Notes: generated by a model not told the origin, from the letters alone. Shown: positions 18,801 through 27,612, counted from the first letter of the stretch. The stretch: DNA of 34,407 bases from Xenococcaceae cyanobacterium MO_167.B27 (GCA_030065935.1 JASJCP010000088.1:1-34407), one strand, 5' to 3'. A program made the numbers and translations.

Positions 18801-20141
18801 ATAAGTAGCGATCGCTTTACTGATAAGAGTTAAAAACTGCGATCGCTCTTGTAGGTCTTGACAGAGGGTAAACAGTTCTTCAATCTGGTCGATAACTACC
18901 AACAGTTTTTGATTGGGGTTGTCCTGCATCCATTGATCTAGATGTTCCCATATTCTTGTAGGGGCATATCGCGATACCCCCTTCCCATTACCAATACCAA
19001 TTTCTGCCAAAACATTATTTAACGCCAAAAAAGGAGATTCCCCAGGACGTATCGGTGTCAGAATTGCCCAATGTGGGTCATTTAAACTTCTGATATAAGG
19101 AATTAATCCCGCCTTGACCAAGCTAGATTTACCAGTACCCGAAGCCCCCAAAACTACAGTTAAAGGTCGCTGTTGGCAAAACTGATAGAGTTTTTCGCTT
19201 AAAGCCTGTCTGCCAAAAAACAGGCTACTATAAGATTCATCAAAGGACTCTAAACCGCGATAAGGATTTTGACTTTCATCTAGAGGAGGTGCAGGAGGTA
19301 AATTAAGTTCGTGTCCAGGGGTGAGAAAAATATATTCACCGCGATCATGTTTGTTGAGAGGATATAAACCAGGAGTTTGTCTAGTTCTATGGGCTTCCGT
19401 AGCTAGTTCCACGCGATCGCGCAAGTATAAATATAGCTCGGTAGCAGTAATTACACCATCCCCTGGAGGCTTACCATCCTTACCTGGAGGACTAGAATCA
19501 GCTTGTCCCTGTAAAGCTTCAATTAAAGCAGCAGCAAAGGGAGAATGATTAGTTTCGGTTTCACCACGATCATCTTCTAAACTGAGAACATCCGCAGCCT
19601 TTTGATTGTGTGAAGCTGAGGTAATTACCTGCCACGCAGCAGCTTCGATAAACCGATCGTATCGCTCTCGGTAAATAACTTCTGGAGCAATTAATAGATC
19701 CCTAGTACTCGACCAACGAAATGCCCCAGCAAAACAGCAATCTAAGATACACAATAAATGATGACAGGGTAAGTCATTTAAAGCTTTTTGCAACCGCACC
19801 ATTGGTAAATAACTGCTCGTCTCTCCCAGTTTGGCATCCTGGGGAATCAAAAACCCTTCTAACCCATCGTCACTGTTAAGAGCAATACCATGTCCTGCAA
19901 AATAAAAGAGCAGCCGATCGCTTTTCTGCACATTTTGGGGTAAAAATTCCTCTAGCAACCGCAGACAGCCTTTTAAAGTTGCCCGTTCATTCAATAAACC
20001 CCATACCTGGTAATTATGTTCTTGTTGGAGAATCTGTGCGATCTTTTCAGCATCATTAGTAGCAGTCCTCAGAGTGGGAATACCATGTTGATAGTTGTTG
20101 ATACCAATAACTATGGCTAGGTTGCGGTTGAATTTGGACAT
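15864..20141 (-). CDS. Caspase-like peptidase fused to an nSTAND ATPase, membrane helix and 14 WD40 repeats
   Basis: A 1425-residue multidomain protein. A C14 caspase/orthocaspase domain (about 1-275) has catalytic His84 in FYFAGHG and Cys136 in ILDCCFAG. An nSTAND-type P-loop domain starts at NPYRGLESF (about 292), with Walker A GASGTGKSS (332-340) and Walker B VVIDQIEE (415-422). Residues to about 735 include YIEPAHDALVTGW, typical of this STAND group, then a hydrophobic helix (about 742-762). From about 818 to 1405 I count 14 WD40 repeats (GH...WD type), enough for two seven-bladed propellers. STAND proteins use such repeats to sense a trigger and oligomerise, which would activate the caspase domain here (inference). 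It lies 77 bases downstream of the caspase-hydrolase gene and probably shares its transcript. Confidence 0.95.
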   Translation of the reverse strand: MSKFNRNLAIVIGINNYQHGIPTLRTATNDAEKIAQILQQEHNYQVWGLLNERATLKGCLRLLEEFLPQNVQKSDRLLFYFAGHGIALNSDDGLEGFLIPQDAKLGETSSYLPMVRLQKALNDLPCHHLLCILDCCFAGAFRWSSTRDLLIAPEVIYRERYDRFIEAAAWQVITSASHNQKAADVLSLEDDRGETETNHSPFAAALIEALQGQADSSPPGKDGKPPGDGVITATELYLYLRDRVELATEAHRTRQTPGLYPLNKHDRGEYIFLTPGHELNLPPAPPLDESQNPYRGLESFDESYSSLFFGRQALSEKLYQFCQQRPLTVVLGASGTGKSSLVKAGLIPYIRSLNDPHWAILTPIRPGESPFLALNNVLAEIGIGNGKGVSRYAPTRIWEHLDQWMQDNPNQKLLVVIDQIEELFTLCQDLQERSQFLTLISKAIATYPEQLRLILTLRSDFEPQLRNTNLETYWINARFVITPMTREELTEAIEKPATERVIYFDPPSLVDRLIDEVIQMPGALPLLSFTLRELYLKYLHEVRNGNRDKRAITEADYEELGGVARSLTRRADAEYHSFVKQDPTYDRIICQVMLRMVAVDSGNIARRRVFTLELAYPQNKQQQVQQVIDRFLNARLLVSGIDTMGDNYIEPAHDALVTGWQQLLVWQQQEQENLVLQRRLTRAAYEWKKQQKSSFLWHWDPRLNLLKQILHSDNNWFNQLEMEFVRRSISQKRRNVIGRWSFVTGAFLTVLTFYQLSILLEKAGLVNNLLTTNPVDALTVAIETMGQNRLLPLPVNQQVESSLLDAVQEIRELQQLIGHQDTVNTVAFSPDGSQILTGSSDRTLRLWNSQGEPIGQPLQGHTDAVTTAAFSPDGQLIASGSQDKTIRLWDSQGNPIGKPFVGHEDSVTAIAFSPDGQLIASSSDDGRILLWDLKGNLLARPFLGHEDSVTAIAFSPDGQLIASASKDKTIRLWSIKGYPVSQPWRSDEDEDLVNAIAFSPDGKLIASGGDDEEIRLWDLQGNLVTPPFQGHVGIIWSLAFSGDGSTIISASSDRTIRFWDLLGNEIKPPLKGHLGLVNSVSLSPDGSQVVSSSSDNTVRLWNVDDNAISQLFTGHIGHIKSVAISSNGKFIVSGAQDATVRLWDISGTPIGQPFTGHQSVVNSVAISQDNKLIVSGSKDKTIRLWDTQGNPISQPLVGHEAEVTSVAINSDLIVSGSEDKSIRLWDTQGNPISQPLIGHENGVTSVAISPNGKYIVTGSRDRTIKLWDIAQKQIIKTWQVHESEVMSVNFNPNSNKIISGSRDGTMRLINLKENSVSKPFIGHEGIVNSVIFSSDGKQIISGSRDRTVRIWDTKGNQIIPPFRGHKSYVDAVVVNPDGNQIISGSWDSTIRIWSTQRKEWFKAGCDRLKNYSPKHNRQINFWCKN

Positions 20142-20218
20142 GGTTCGTTGTCATTTGTCATTTGTGTAGGGTGGGCAAATTTTTTAAGCTACTAATATAC
20201 AAGTTATTTTTGCCCTCC

Positions 20219-23200
20219 TTACTCATTAATGGTTAATTGTTGGGATGGTTCGGTGTGTTGAACTGGTTGAGATTGAAAGGAAATATATGCGCCAATACTA
20301 GCTGCGATCGCAATTATGCCAGTAATAATACCAACTAACCAGGGTGATTTATTGCTCTTATTAGCAATTTCTTTAACCACAGGATTATTATTCCTAGCTG
20401 CTGTAACTAAATTATTTCTAGAATCGGTTTTTTGCCAAGCTTGTGCAATAGCCTGGGATAGTCCTTGTAAGCCTTCTGAATGGTAGAAATAAACCAGATG
20501 ATCGCAAGCTACTTCTTGTATTTGAGGTGGATAAGTTCGATTACTATCCACACTTTTGATACTATCTATTTCAACTGCAATGTCATTGGGTTGACCAAAG
20601 AATGCTAAAGAAACTGTCTGGTTAAATAGTTTCTGCATCAAGCGATTAACTAAACTGGGTTGATCTCCCTGAGACATTAGAGCAGCAGGAATAATCGAAG
20701 TGTTACCAGCAACAATGCTATAAGGAATACCAGGATCGGGACTAGCAGCTAAATTATTTAAAAACTCCGAACCTGGTTGCATTTGATCGAGAGATACATC
20801 GATTACTTCTAAAGCACTAACAGCAATACCAATTGCTCTCATTAACATTCCTATAACTGGAACTGACCAAGAAACAGTAGATAAGCCATTGAGTCCAATA
20901 CCCAACATTGTCACCGCCCAGTCTTCTATTTTTGACCAAGGAGAGCCAGCATTAGGCGTACCGAGCATAATTAAATGGTTCGCGATCGCATTTCCTCCTT
21001 CTCGTTCGATAAACCAGCGTGATACTAAGCCTCCCATAGAATGAGCGACTATATGTAAGTTTTTATCGTGATTTGCTCCTAAACCAACTTGTTCTAGTTT
21101 TTGTTTCAGTAAACGGGCATTTTCTTCGATGGGTGTATGGAGGTTTTCATAATCAAAGGTTAAGACTAAATCGTAGAGATTCCCTAGCTGTCGCGATTTA
21201 CCCTTAATCTCAAATTTAGTACGGCGCACGCTTTGCACCATGTCTTCTGTATTGCCAATAATGCCGTGAATATAGAGAATAATATTCTTAGCTTCTGCAA
21301 CCCTGGCTTTAACCTGGGTAATATTTTGGGTATAGTTTACGGTTTCATCGGAACTAACATCAGCTACAGCCAGAAGGGGATATTTAAACTCGCGCTTTAA
21401 TTTCTGACTAATTATTTTTTGGAATAAAATACGGAACGAACCCCCCAGACTGCGGGTATCTTCTGTAGATGTAGTATCTTTCACCCTTACAGTATCGGGT
21501 AATCTGGTTAAATTGATTTCTGTTTTTCCATCTGCAATATTTTTACCCCAACCTAAAGGTAAGAAAAATTCACCATCATAGGCTATGGGTAATAAATGCT
21601 CGTCATCTGCTAAAGGTGTATCGACAACTAGCTTCAGAGGATTGGTACGATTAACAGTTTCAGGATTTTGTACTTCGGTCAATTCCAGAGCATCCAAACC
21701 GGGATCGCTACCGCGACTGGTAGTAAATTGTAAGGGTTGTACTAAATTAGGTTCTTCTGCCAAGATAGCAGGTATAGTAGGGGTATCTAAAGCCCTAGTA
21801 ACCCCATTGAAGGTAGTCAGACGAGCTTGAGCCTGAAAAGTGGGATGAGGTTGGATAGTTACCCCAACTCCCAAGCTTCTACTCTCATTTCCGTGAGGAA
21901 TAGCCACTGTTTCTTGGGGACGCACGGTAGTAATAGTGACTTGACTTGTTACCCAGTCGTCATATAGTGCTTCTGTTTCTGGTTGGCTTCTCAAGGCGCG
22001 AGTTTGAACTCGACTCATTAAACGATTTAATGTTCCTTTACCCCGTTTAGGAGTAGTGACTACACGGGTAGGTAAATCCAGTTCGTTTTGTTGTAAAAGA
22101 ACCGCATCAAATTCAGCAGTACTAACAATTAGCTTGAGAATATCTTTCGCTTCAGTAATCCCTTGCAACCACAATTCCCGATCTACTGTCGGGTAAATTG
22201 ATTCGCCATCTAACGCCCAGGCTGACTCTCCTGACTCTAACCAAATCCCCCCAGTAGCTAGTAATTCTGCACTGACTGCATAGCGATCGCTTAAATCTAA
22301 GAGAGCGCAGTAAAGTGGTTGGTTGCTTGTGTTGGTCAGTTTAATTTTAAAGGTTGGTTGTTGCCAGTTTCCCTGTTCTTTGTAATAAGACAAACGTATA
22401 TCTGTAGCCGTTATTTCTTCCTCATTCTGATAAATCGAAATTTTAACCGCATCCGCAGTAATACTACTAGATACTGGACTGGCTAGTTCCGCTATATTCG
22501 TCCAACGGGTGAGATGTTCTAATCTTTCAATCCCTTGACTGGCATTAGCTTCAGTGTATTCTGTAATGGGCGCAACTAATGGGCGATCGTCAACTGGTCT
22601 GGTAATTATGTATTTATTTTCACGAGCTAATAATTGCCATTCTGCATCTTCTAGCTTGTTAACTTCTGCAATATAAAGAGAAGACTGTTTTTGTAAAGCT
22701 TGACGTGCTAATTCTACTCCCTTAGTTTCTCCTAAAATTAAAACTCCTTTAGGCGGTAGGGGTAAACTGGTGACAATTGCTTTGTAAGTAGTTTTGGGTT
22801 GTAAATTGTCTATTTTTATTTGACTTAACTGAGGCATTACTTTTAATACCTGCGCTGTAGCAATTGCCTTTTCTGGTTGAGATAATTGTTCTACAGGCGT
22901 GTCAAAAGGAAAGATTGCTAATTCTGTAGTTTCATAAGTATTAGCTTGAGAAGAAATATTCTCCCCGTCAGCCATTACTATCCCATTATCTGTTCCCGCA
23001 GAAATACCATGTACCGCAGCACCATCAATTATCCAGCCGTACTTACGTTGATGACTAACAGTAAAGTAAGCAGGATGGGTAGATATTGCCCCACCTAAAA
23101 AGGGTTGGTTTAAATCTATATACTCTTTAGTTTCAATTTGGGGAGATTGGGCGGTAACTTTACTGCGGACTAAAGCATCAGTGCGTTTAAATAAATCACG

Positions 23201-23947
23201 ATAAGTAAGACTCCCGTTGGCTTTTTTGAGAGTATCCATTAAAAAATAGGAAAATACGCCTCTTTTTACCCCATTAGCATTATATTCCTTTGCCAATTCG
23301 CGATCGCGACAAGCAGAGAGAAATATATATTTGCCTTTAGCAGACATCCACCTAGAACTAGCTTCTAAACTACGAGAAGCAGACATTTGTTCTACTTCGG
23401 CAGGAGCAACAATAAAACTATTTAAGGGTCTTTTTCTCGGATCTAAAGGTGCTTTTCTTACCGCAATATCTAATTCTAACTCCCCGCGAGTACCAGAACC
23501 AGAATGGCAGCAATCCATAATAATTACTGTATGAGGATTATTCTGAGCCACTTCAGAGATTAATTTCCCTAATTCCTTATCCACCAAATCCCAACCTCCA
23601 GGATTGCGACTGTCATAACAGACAATAGTTTCACTTAGGCGATCTGGTTCTACATCCCAAAACTCAGGTAGTGTTTGCTCTTGAGAACCATGTCCTGCAT
23701 AGTAAAATAAGGCTATATCTTCACTGGTAGCTTGTGACAAGTGTTGGCGAAATCCATTAATGATTCCTTGGCGAGTGGCATCTTGATCGATTAGAGTGCG
23801 AAGATGTAACTGATAATCATCTTGGGCAACTCTACCCTGTAAATATTCTGCGATCTCTTTAATATCGTTAACGCATCCTTGTAAGGGTGGTACGGGATAA
23901 GTATAGGCATCGATACCTACTAAAAGTGCATATATATTACGAGTCAT
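20219..23947 (-). CDS. Caspase-like peptidase fused to an alpha/beta-hydrolase (lipase-like) domain and C-terminal membrane helix
   Basis: A 1242-residue fusion. The N-terminal C14 caspase-like domain has catalytic His86 in FYYAGHGS and Cys147 in IIMDCCHSGSG, so it looks active. A long middle region (about 290-880) contains beta-rich segments without a family I recognise. Near 890-1150 an alpha/beta-hydrolase domain resembles PGAP1/DUF676-type esterases: the strand NIILYIHGIIGN gives the oxyanion-hole HG, nucleophile Ser970 lies in VAHSMGGLVSRW, followed by MLGTPNAGSPW, and a candidate catalytic His in ACDHLVYF. A transmembrane helix (SPWLVGIITGIIAIAASIGA) lies close to the C-terminus, so the enzyme is likely membrane-tethered next to lipid substrate. 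It is the upstream gene of the tandem caspase pair. Confidence 0.93.
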   Translation of the reverse strand: MTRNIYALLVGIDAYTYPVPPLQGCVNDIKEIAEYLQGRVAQDDYQLHLRTLIDQDATRQGIINGFRQHLSQATSEDIALFYYAGHGSQEQTLPEFWDVEPDRLSETIVCYDSRNPGGWDLVDKELGKLISEVAQNNPHTVIIMDCCHSGSGTRGELELDIAVRKAPLDPRKRPLNSFIVAPAEVEQMSASRSLEASSRWMSAKGKYIFLSACRDRELAKEYNANGVKRGVFSYFLMDTLKKANGSLTYRDLFKRTDALVRSKVTAQSPQIETKEYIDLNQPFLGGAISTHPAYFTVSHQRKYGWIIDGAAVHGISAGTDNGIVMADGENISSQANTYETTELAIFPFDTPVEQLSQPEKAIATAQVLKVMPQLSQIKIDNLQPKTTYKAIVTSLPLPPKGVLILGETKGVELARQALQKQSSLYIAEVNKLEDAEWQLLARENKYIITRPVDDRPLVAPITEYTEANASQGIERLEHLTRWTNIAELASPVSSSITADAVKISIYQNEEEITATDIRLSYYKEQGNWQQPTFKIKLTNTSNQPLYCALLDLSDRYAVSAELLATGGIWLESGESAWALDGESIYPTVDRELWLQGITEAKDILKLIVSTAEFDAVLLQQNELDLPTRVVTTPKRGKGTLNRLMSRVQTRALRSQPETEALYDDWVTSQVTITTVRPQETVAIPHGNESRSLGVGVTIQPHPTFQAQARLTTFNGVTRALDTPTIPAILAEEPNLVQPLQFTTSRGSDPGLDALELTEVQNPETVNRTNPLKLVVDTPLADDEHLLPIAYDGEFFLPLGWGKNIADGKTEINLTRLPDTVRVKDTTSTEDTRSLGGSFRILFQKIISQKLKREFKYPLLAVADVSSDETVNYTQNITQVKARVAEAKNIILYIHGIIGNTEDMVQSVRRTKFEIKGKSRQLGNLYDLVLTFDYENLHTPIEENARLLKQKLEQVGLGANHDKNLHIVAHSMGGLVSRWFIEREGGNAIANHLIMLGTPNAGSPWSKIEDWAVTMLGIGLNGLSTVSWSVPVIGMLMRAIGIAVSALEVIDVSLDQMQPGSEFLNNLAASPDPGIPYSIVAGNTSIIPAALMSQGDQPSLVNRLMQKLFNQTVSLAFFGQPNDIAVEIDSIKSVDSNRTYPPQIQEVACDHLVYFYHSEGLQGLSQAIAQAWQKTDSRNNLVTAARNNNPVVKEIANKSNKSPWLVGIITGIIAIAASIGAYISFQSQPVQHTEPSQQLTINE

Positions 23948-24308
23948 AGTTAGTAGTTAGTGGGTAGGGTGAGCAAAAAAACTCATAGGAAATTTATTCT
24001 TATCCGCTTGAAAAATCTATCCACCTTATCTTGGTAAAAAGGGATTGGGAGAGTAGAGAATAGGAGGTTAATATAAAATGTATTAATCTTTGCGGTCTTC
24101 TGCTATTAATAAATAATTAAGCGGATTGTTTTAACTTATGCTTCCTTGATACAAAGGGATCGGGAAGAACTAGAGAGGTAAGCTCTCTAGCATTTAATTT
24201 ATCTGTTTAGGTTGATGGGTAGATGGTTTAATGGTATGTTTCCTAATTTAAAAATATGCAGTTTAAATGCAAGAGTGCTTATCAAACTAGAGTGGGCAAA
24301 ATTAGATT
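23948..24308. other. Spacer upstream of the caspase pair, likely promoter region
   Basis: No credible gene is seen. It begins with GTAGGGTGAGC-type repeat sequence (about 23966) and includes a hairpin, CTAGAGAG (24170-24177) with CTCTCTAG (24183-24190) around a 5-base loop. The promoter of the caspase pair should be here, but no convincing -35/-10 pair stands out. Confidence 0.4.
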
Positions 24309-24416
24309 ATGAACTACTCCGCCGTACAGACAAAAGGAGTAGTTCATGGGAATTTCATCTTTATAGAATTCGATTTTTCACTTTATAACCCATTTTTTTA
24401 TAAAGTCTGTTTGTAG
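24309..24416 (+). pseudogene. Short ORF overlapping an inverted repeat, possible gene remnant
   Basis: The frame from ATG 24309 to TAG 24416 reads MNYSAVQTKGVVHGNFIFIE and 15 more residues. The VQTKGVVHG-type start recalls the first strand of small DUF104-like or antitoxin-like proteins, but the rest is too short and hydrophobic to match. Within it, ATGAACTACTCC (24309-24320) and GGAGTAGTTCAT (24336-24347) form a perfect 12-bp inverted repeat with a 15-base loop. It may be a decayed small gene or a non-coding hairpin such as an insertion-sequence end. Confidence 0.25.
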
Positions 24417-24465
24417 TAAAGCTTAAACAGCCCCTGGTGCAAAATGTGAGCCAACCCAAGAATTG

Positions 24466-25911
24466 CTAAGTCACCAAAATTTTATTGGCTAATTGTTGTT
24501 GTGCTAATGCGCCTAAAATTTGTAAAGCTCTCTCACTCTCTTCAGACCAAAGTAAACCACAATTAATCCGCATACAATTACGATAACTTTGGGAGGGAGA
24601 AAAAATAATTCCTGGGGCGATACTAATGCGATATTCTAAAGCAGATTCATAAAATTGCATCACATCAAAGTTTTGGGGTAACTCCAGCCATAAAACCTGT
24701 CCTCCCTGGGGTCGTGTAACTCTGGTTTGGGGTGGAAAATATTTGCAGATTGCTAGTCTGGTTTTCTCCATCTGGGATTGATATATACGACGCAATTTCC
24801 TTAAGTGACGCTCGTAACCACCATTGGCAAAAAAATGAGCTACCGTTAGCTGAGGCACAATGGAAGTCATCATATTAGTCACCATTTTCAATTTTTTCAC
24901 TTGAACAAAGTTTTTCTCAGCCACTAACCAACCAACTCGTAAACCAGGAGAAATTGTTTTACTCACTGAACAACAGTGTAAAACCATGCCTTCGGTATCA
25001 AAAGCTTTGATGGCTTTAGGACGATTTCCCGCAAAAGATAAATCTCCGTATATATCATCTTCAATTAGGGGAATATTGTATTTAGTCACAAGTTCTACTA
25101 AATCTTGTTTACGGCGATCGCTCATACAACTTCCCAGAGGATTACTAAAATTAGACACCACAGCACAAGCGGAAATATGAGAACTTTTCAATGCTGCTTC
25201 TAGATGTTCTAGGGAAATTCCTTCTCTGGGGTCAGTAGGTAATTCTAAGGCTTTAAGATGGAGTGCTTCTAGAATTTGTAATAGTCCATAATAGCAAGGA
25301 GATTCAATAGCTACCGTATCTCCTGGTTTAGTTACAGCTTGTAAAGCTAAATGAACCGCCTCAGTAGTACCATTGGTAATAATAATTCGTTCAGGTGCGA
25401 TCGCACAACCAGCATCCATCAACCTCTTAGCAACTTCATGACGCAATACTGCACAACCCCTAGGACTATGGTAAGAATGGGAGATTTCTGAATAGGTGCG
25501 TATCACTTGACCCATAATGCGATTGAGAGTTGCTATGGGTAATAGTTCGGGAGAAGATATAGCAGCACCCAATTTAATTATCTCAGGTTGCTCTATATTT
25601 GCATAGACCCGAGACACAATGGATGTATCTATAATACTGGCTTGTTGGGGAGGCGCAGAAGGATTAGGTTCTTGGGAAACAATTTTAGCTTTGACATAAT
25701 AGCCAGATTGGGGACGGACTGTAATTAAACCTCTGTCTTCTAGTAAACGATAAGCCTCCGTCACAGTAGAGACACTAACAGATAATTGTTCTCGGAGTTT
25801 ACGCACTGAAGGTAAGCGATCGCCTATTTGCAGAGTTTTCTGTTTAATTAATTCTTGAATGCGATCTGCTACTTGTTCGTAAAGATGTTTATCGGAAGAT
25901 TTATTCAACAA
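24466..25911 (-). CDS. MocR-type (GntR + aminotransferase) transcriptional regulator
   Basis: An approximately 481-residue MocR/PdxR-type regulator. A GntR winged-helix domain (LYEQVADRIQELIKQ, LPSVRKLREQLSVSVSTVTE) is followed by a class-I aminotransferase-like domain with the PLP lysine region CCSVSKTISPGLRVGWL and the conserved NPLGSCMSD. MocR proteins bind PLP and control amino-acid, vitamin B6 or amine genes. The frame is open from a TTG at 25932, but AGGAGG lies at about 25919-25924, 7 bases before a TTG at 25911, so I choose that start; TTG 25908 is also possible. Promoter sequence would be shared with the divergent small gene at 26049. Confidence 0.88.
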   Translation of the reverse strand: MLNKSSDKHLYEQVADRIQELIKQKTLQIGDRLPSVRKLREQLSVSVSTVTEAYRLLEDRGLITVRPQSGYYVKAKIVSQEPNPSAPPQQASIIDTSIVSRVYANIEQPEIIKLGAAISSPELLPIATLNRIMGQVIRTYSEISHSYHSPRGCAVLRHEVAKRLMDAGCAIAPERIIITNGTTEAVHLALQAVTKPGDTVAIESPCYYGLLQILEALHLKALELPTDPREGISLEHLEAALKSSHISACAVVSNFSNPLGSCMSDRRKQDLVELVTKYNIPLIEDDIYGDLSFAGNRPKAIKAFDTEGMVLHCCSVSKTISPGLRVGWLVAEKNFVQVKKLKMVTNMMTSIVPQLTVAHFFANGGYERHLRKLRRIYQSQMEKTRLAICKYFPPQTRVTRPQGGQVLWLELPQNFDVMQFYESALEYRISIAPGIIFSPSQSYRNCMRINCGLLWSEESERALQILGALAQQQLANKILVT

Positions 25912-26048
25912 TACAGTTCCTCCTAATAACAACCAGAACAGTTTTAATTTATTGAACTGTCATGGTAACAATTTAGCGCAACTGCCTCTGAAACATTTAA
26001 GTTACATATTCAATAATTAAGGAGTCGCGATTCGGAGGACACATCAAG

Positions 26049-26282
26049 ATGAAAGCGATCGCTAATTCCTTTCAAAATGTAATTAAACTACTGAAAAATT
26101 CTTTCACAAATTGGGCTTACTATAGTCGAGAACCAAAAATTACCTGTAAAAAGAATCGTCAAGATAATTGCTATTTTCAAGTTTATGACCCTGTTAGTCG
26201 CCGATCTGGTAGCTTTAGTAGCGAAGCAGAAGTAAGAGCTTGGTTAGAAGAAAGATATTATAGATTACCCAATCAATATTAA
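26049..26282 (+). CDS. Small cyanobacterial-type hypothetical protein
   Basis: A 77-residue basic protein with aromatic and charged text (ITCKKNRQDNCYFQVYDPVS, then SSEAEVRAWLEERYY). A good Shine-Dalgarno (GGAGGA near 26034) precedes the ATG. The C-terminal part may form a small helical fold. No domain is recognised. It is divergent from the MocR gene. Confidence 0.65.
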   Translation: MKAIANSFQNVIKLLKNSFTNWAYYSREPKITCKKNRQDNCYFQVYDPVSRRSGSFSSEAEVRAWLEERYYRLPNQY

Positions 26283-26374
26283 TTGTCTGTTAGTGGTTGG
26301 TGGTTAGTAGGGGCGGTTAACGATTCGGTGAAGGGTATGAAGTAAAGCCCGAGAGCGTGGGAGCGTGGGAGCGT

Positions 26375-26392
26375 AATTAGTAATTACTAATT
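26375..26392. repeat. Perfect 18-bp palindrome
   Basis: AATTAGTAATTACTAATT is its own reverse complement. It lies in the spacer between the small gene and the cupin gene, after three GAGCGTGG-type short repeats (26353-26372) and before a GCGCAAGG...CCTGCGC hairpin (about 26400-26418). It could be an operator-like dyad or only AT-rich palindromic sequence. Confidence 0.35.
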
Positions 26393-26471
26393 AGTATCAG
26401 CGCAAGGAAACCTGCGCCCTTACACTAAGAGGTTATCATTACCAAAATGGAAGTATTCAAGGAGATTGTAT

Positions 26472-26789
26472 ATGAATCAGCCTCATTTTCCTGATAAAAT
26501 TCGTTCTCTACCAATTTTCCAAGGAAGATTTGATGCTAATAAATTAACAACAGATAATGTAGATATTTACTTTGCCAGCTATCCCAAACATACAGAAATT
26601 GAGGCTCATCAACATGATACCGATAATTATGGAGTAATTACCCAAGGGGAATTGATTTTAATTGTTGATGGTAAAGAACAGTGTTTCTATCCAGGGGATT
26701 GGTATCATATTCCCCCTAATACAATTCATGCAGCCAGGTTTGAAAAAGATACTTCGGAAATCGAATTTTGGTTTAAAGAGAATAGTTAA
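26472..26789 (+). CDS. Small single-domain cupin
   Basis: A 105-residue single cupin. The metal-site motif is visible: EIEAHQHDTDNYGVITQGE (two His and a Glu), then the second cupin motif PGDWYHIPPNTIHAA. The frame opens at a TTG (26466), but AAGGAG at 26459-26464 is only one base from it and seven from the ATG at 26472, so the ATG is the start. The function could be metal-dependent binding or small-molecule enzymology; the substrate is unknown. Confidence 0.85.
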   Translation: MNQPHFPDKIRSLPIFQGRFDANKLTTDNVDIYFASYPKHTEIEAHQHDTDNYGVITQGELILIVDGKEQCFYPGDWYHIPPNTIHAARFEKDTSEIEFWFKENS

Positions 26790-26825
26790 CAAGACAAATT
26801 TGTCATGAAATTACCTAAATTTAAA

Positions 26826-27047
26826 CTAGAACGATTTTTCGCCAAGTATGAATTCAAAACACCCTATCTGCTTTAACTTAATCGGAGAAGGAAAACGACG
26901 TGTCAGCTCTTCTACTGTAACTGTTTTCAAAAATGATAGTAAATTTATCAGAATTAAAAGGATGAGATACTGAGGATAACTAAACTGTTTCTTGAGATGT
27001 TGGCTATATATATAATTCAGGGAGTTGAAACATTGCTTTTTCAACAA
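26826..27047 (-). pseudogene. IS4-like transposase N-terminal scrap
   Basis: A 73-codon frame on the - strand with the text YPQYLILLILINLLSFLKTV then VEELTRRFPSPIK. This matches the N-terminal helical region of IS4-type transposases, which have a hydrophobic run followed by an LxxxLPLPI-like motif. After PIK the sequence departs and soon stops, with no catalytic DDE region. A remnant is likely, but the resemblance is only over about 45 residues. Confidence 0.5.
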
Positions 27048-27159
27048 TTACGGTTTATTGATAATAGTCTCTTATATTTGGGGAGACTACTTCCTTCAAG
27101 GAGCGAGCGCATCTGTTTTCTGACCTTCTCTTTAGTCCCCCCAGGGTAGAAGCTTTAAA

Positions 27160-27612
27160 TCATTCAGAAACCCTTGTAAGTCTCAAGATAAGTTCGTTCT
27201 CATTTGGATAGTCTGTTAACAAAGACTCTCGGTCTGCAATGTAAAACTCATCAAACGAAAAGGGAGGAGCACAAACATTTGTCCCAAATGCAAATGCTTG
27301 TTTTTCAGGGAGTTCCGCAGCTTGCCAGTAGCCGATAGGAACATTAGCAACTGGTGTTTCACCCGAATCAAGATCCATCCCCAAATGAATTGTACTTTTT
27401 CTACCGTCGGGACCAAGTAAGTGTAATAATAACTTTCCTTCATGAATTAACCAAAGCTCATCATTATTGTTGACTTTGTGAAAAGAAGAAAACGAACCGG
27501 GTAAAAACAACCAATGACCTGATGTTCTATATTTATCCCTATGAGTCTCAACAAATTTTGGACCGTCAGGATGATCGAACCAGTCATATGCTTTCAATAT
27601 CCTATCAATCAT
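27160..27612 (-). CDS. DUF985 (cupin_5) family protein
   Basis: An approximately 150-residue cupin-like protein of the DUF985 family. Landmarks in order: MIDRILKAYDWFDHPDGPKF, GHWLFLPGSFSSFHKV, NDELWLIHEGKLLLHLLGPD, PIGYWQAAEL and FGTNVCAPPFSFDEFYIADR. The frame is open upstream to 27735, but the extra 41 residues do not resemble the family. The ATG at 27612 gives the expected start. Some homologues are annotated as sugar or polyketide-type epimerases or cyclases; its role here is unknown. Confidence 0.85.
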   Translation of the reverse strand: MIDRILKAYDWFDHPDGPKFVETHRDKYRTSGHWLFLPGSFSSFHKVNNNDELWLIHEGKLLLHLLGPDGRKSTIHLGMDLDSGETPVANVPIGYWQAAELPEKQAFAFGTNVCAPPFSFDEFYIADRESLLTDYPNENELILRLTRVSE

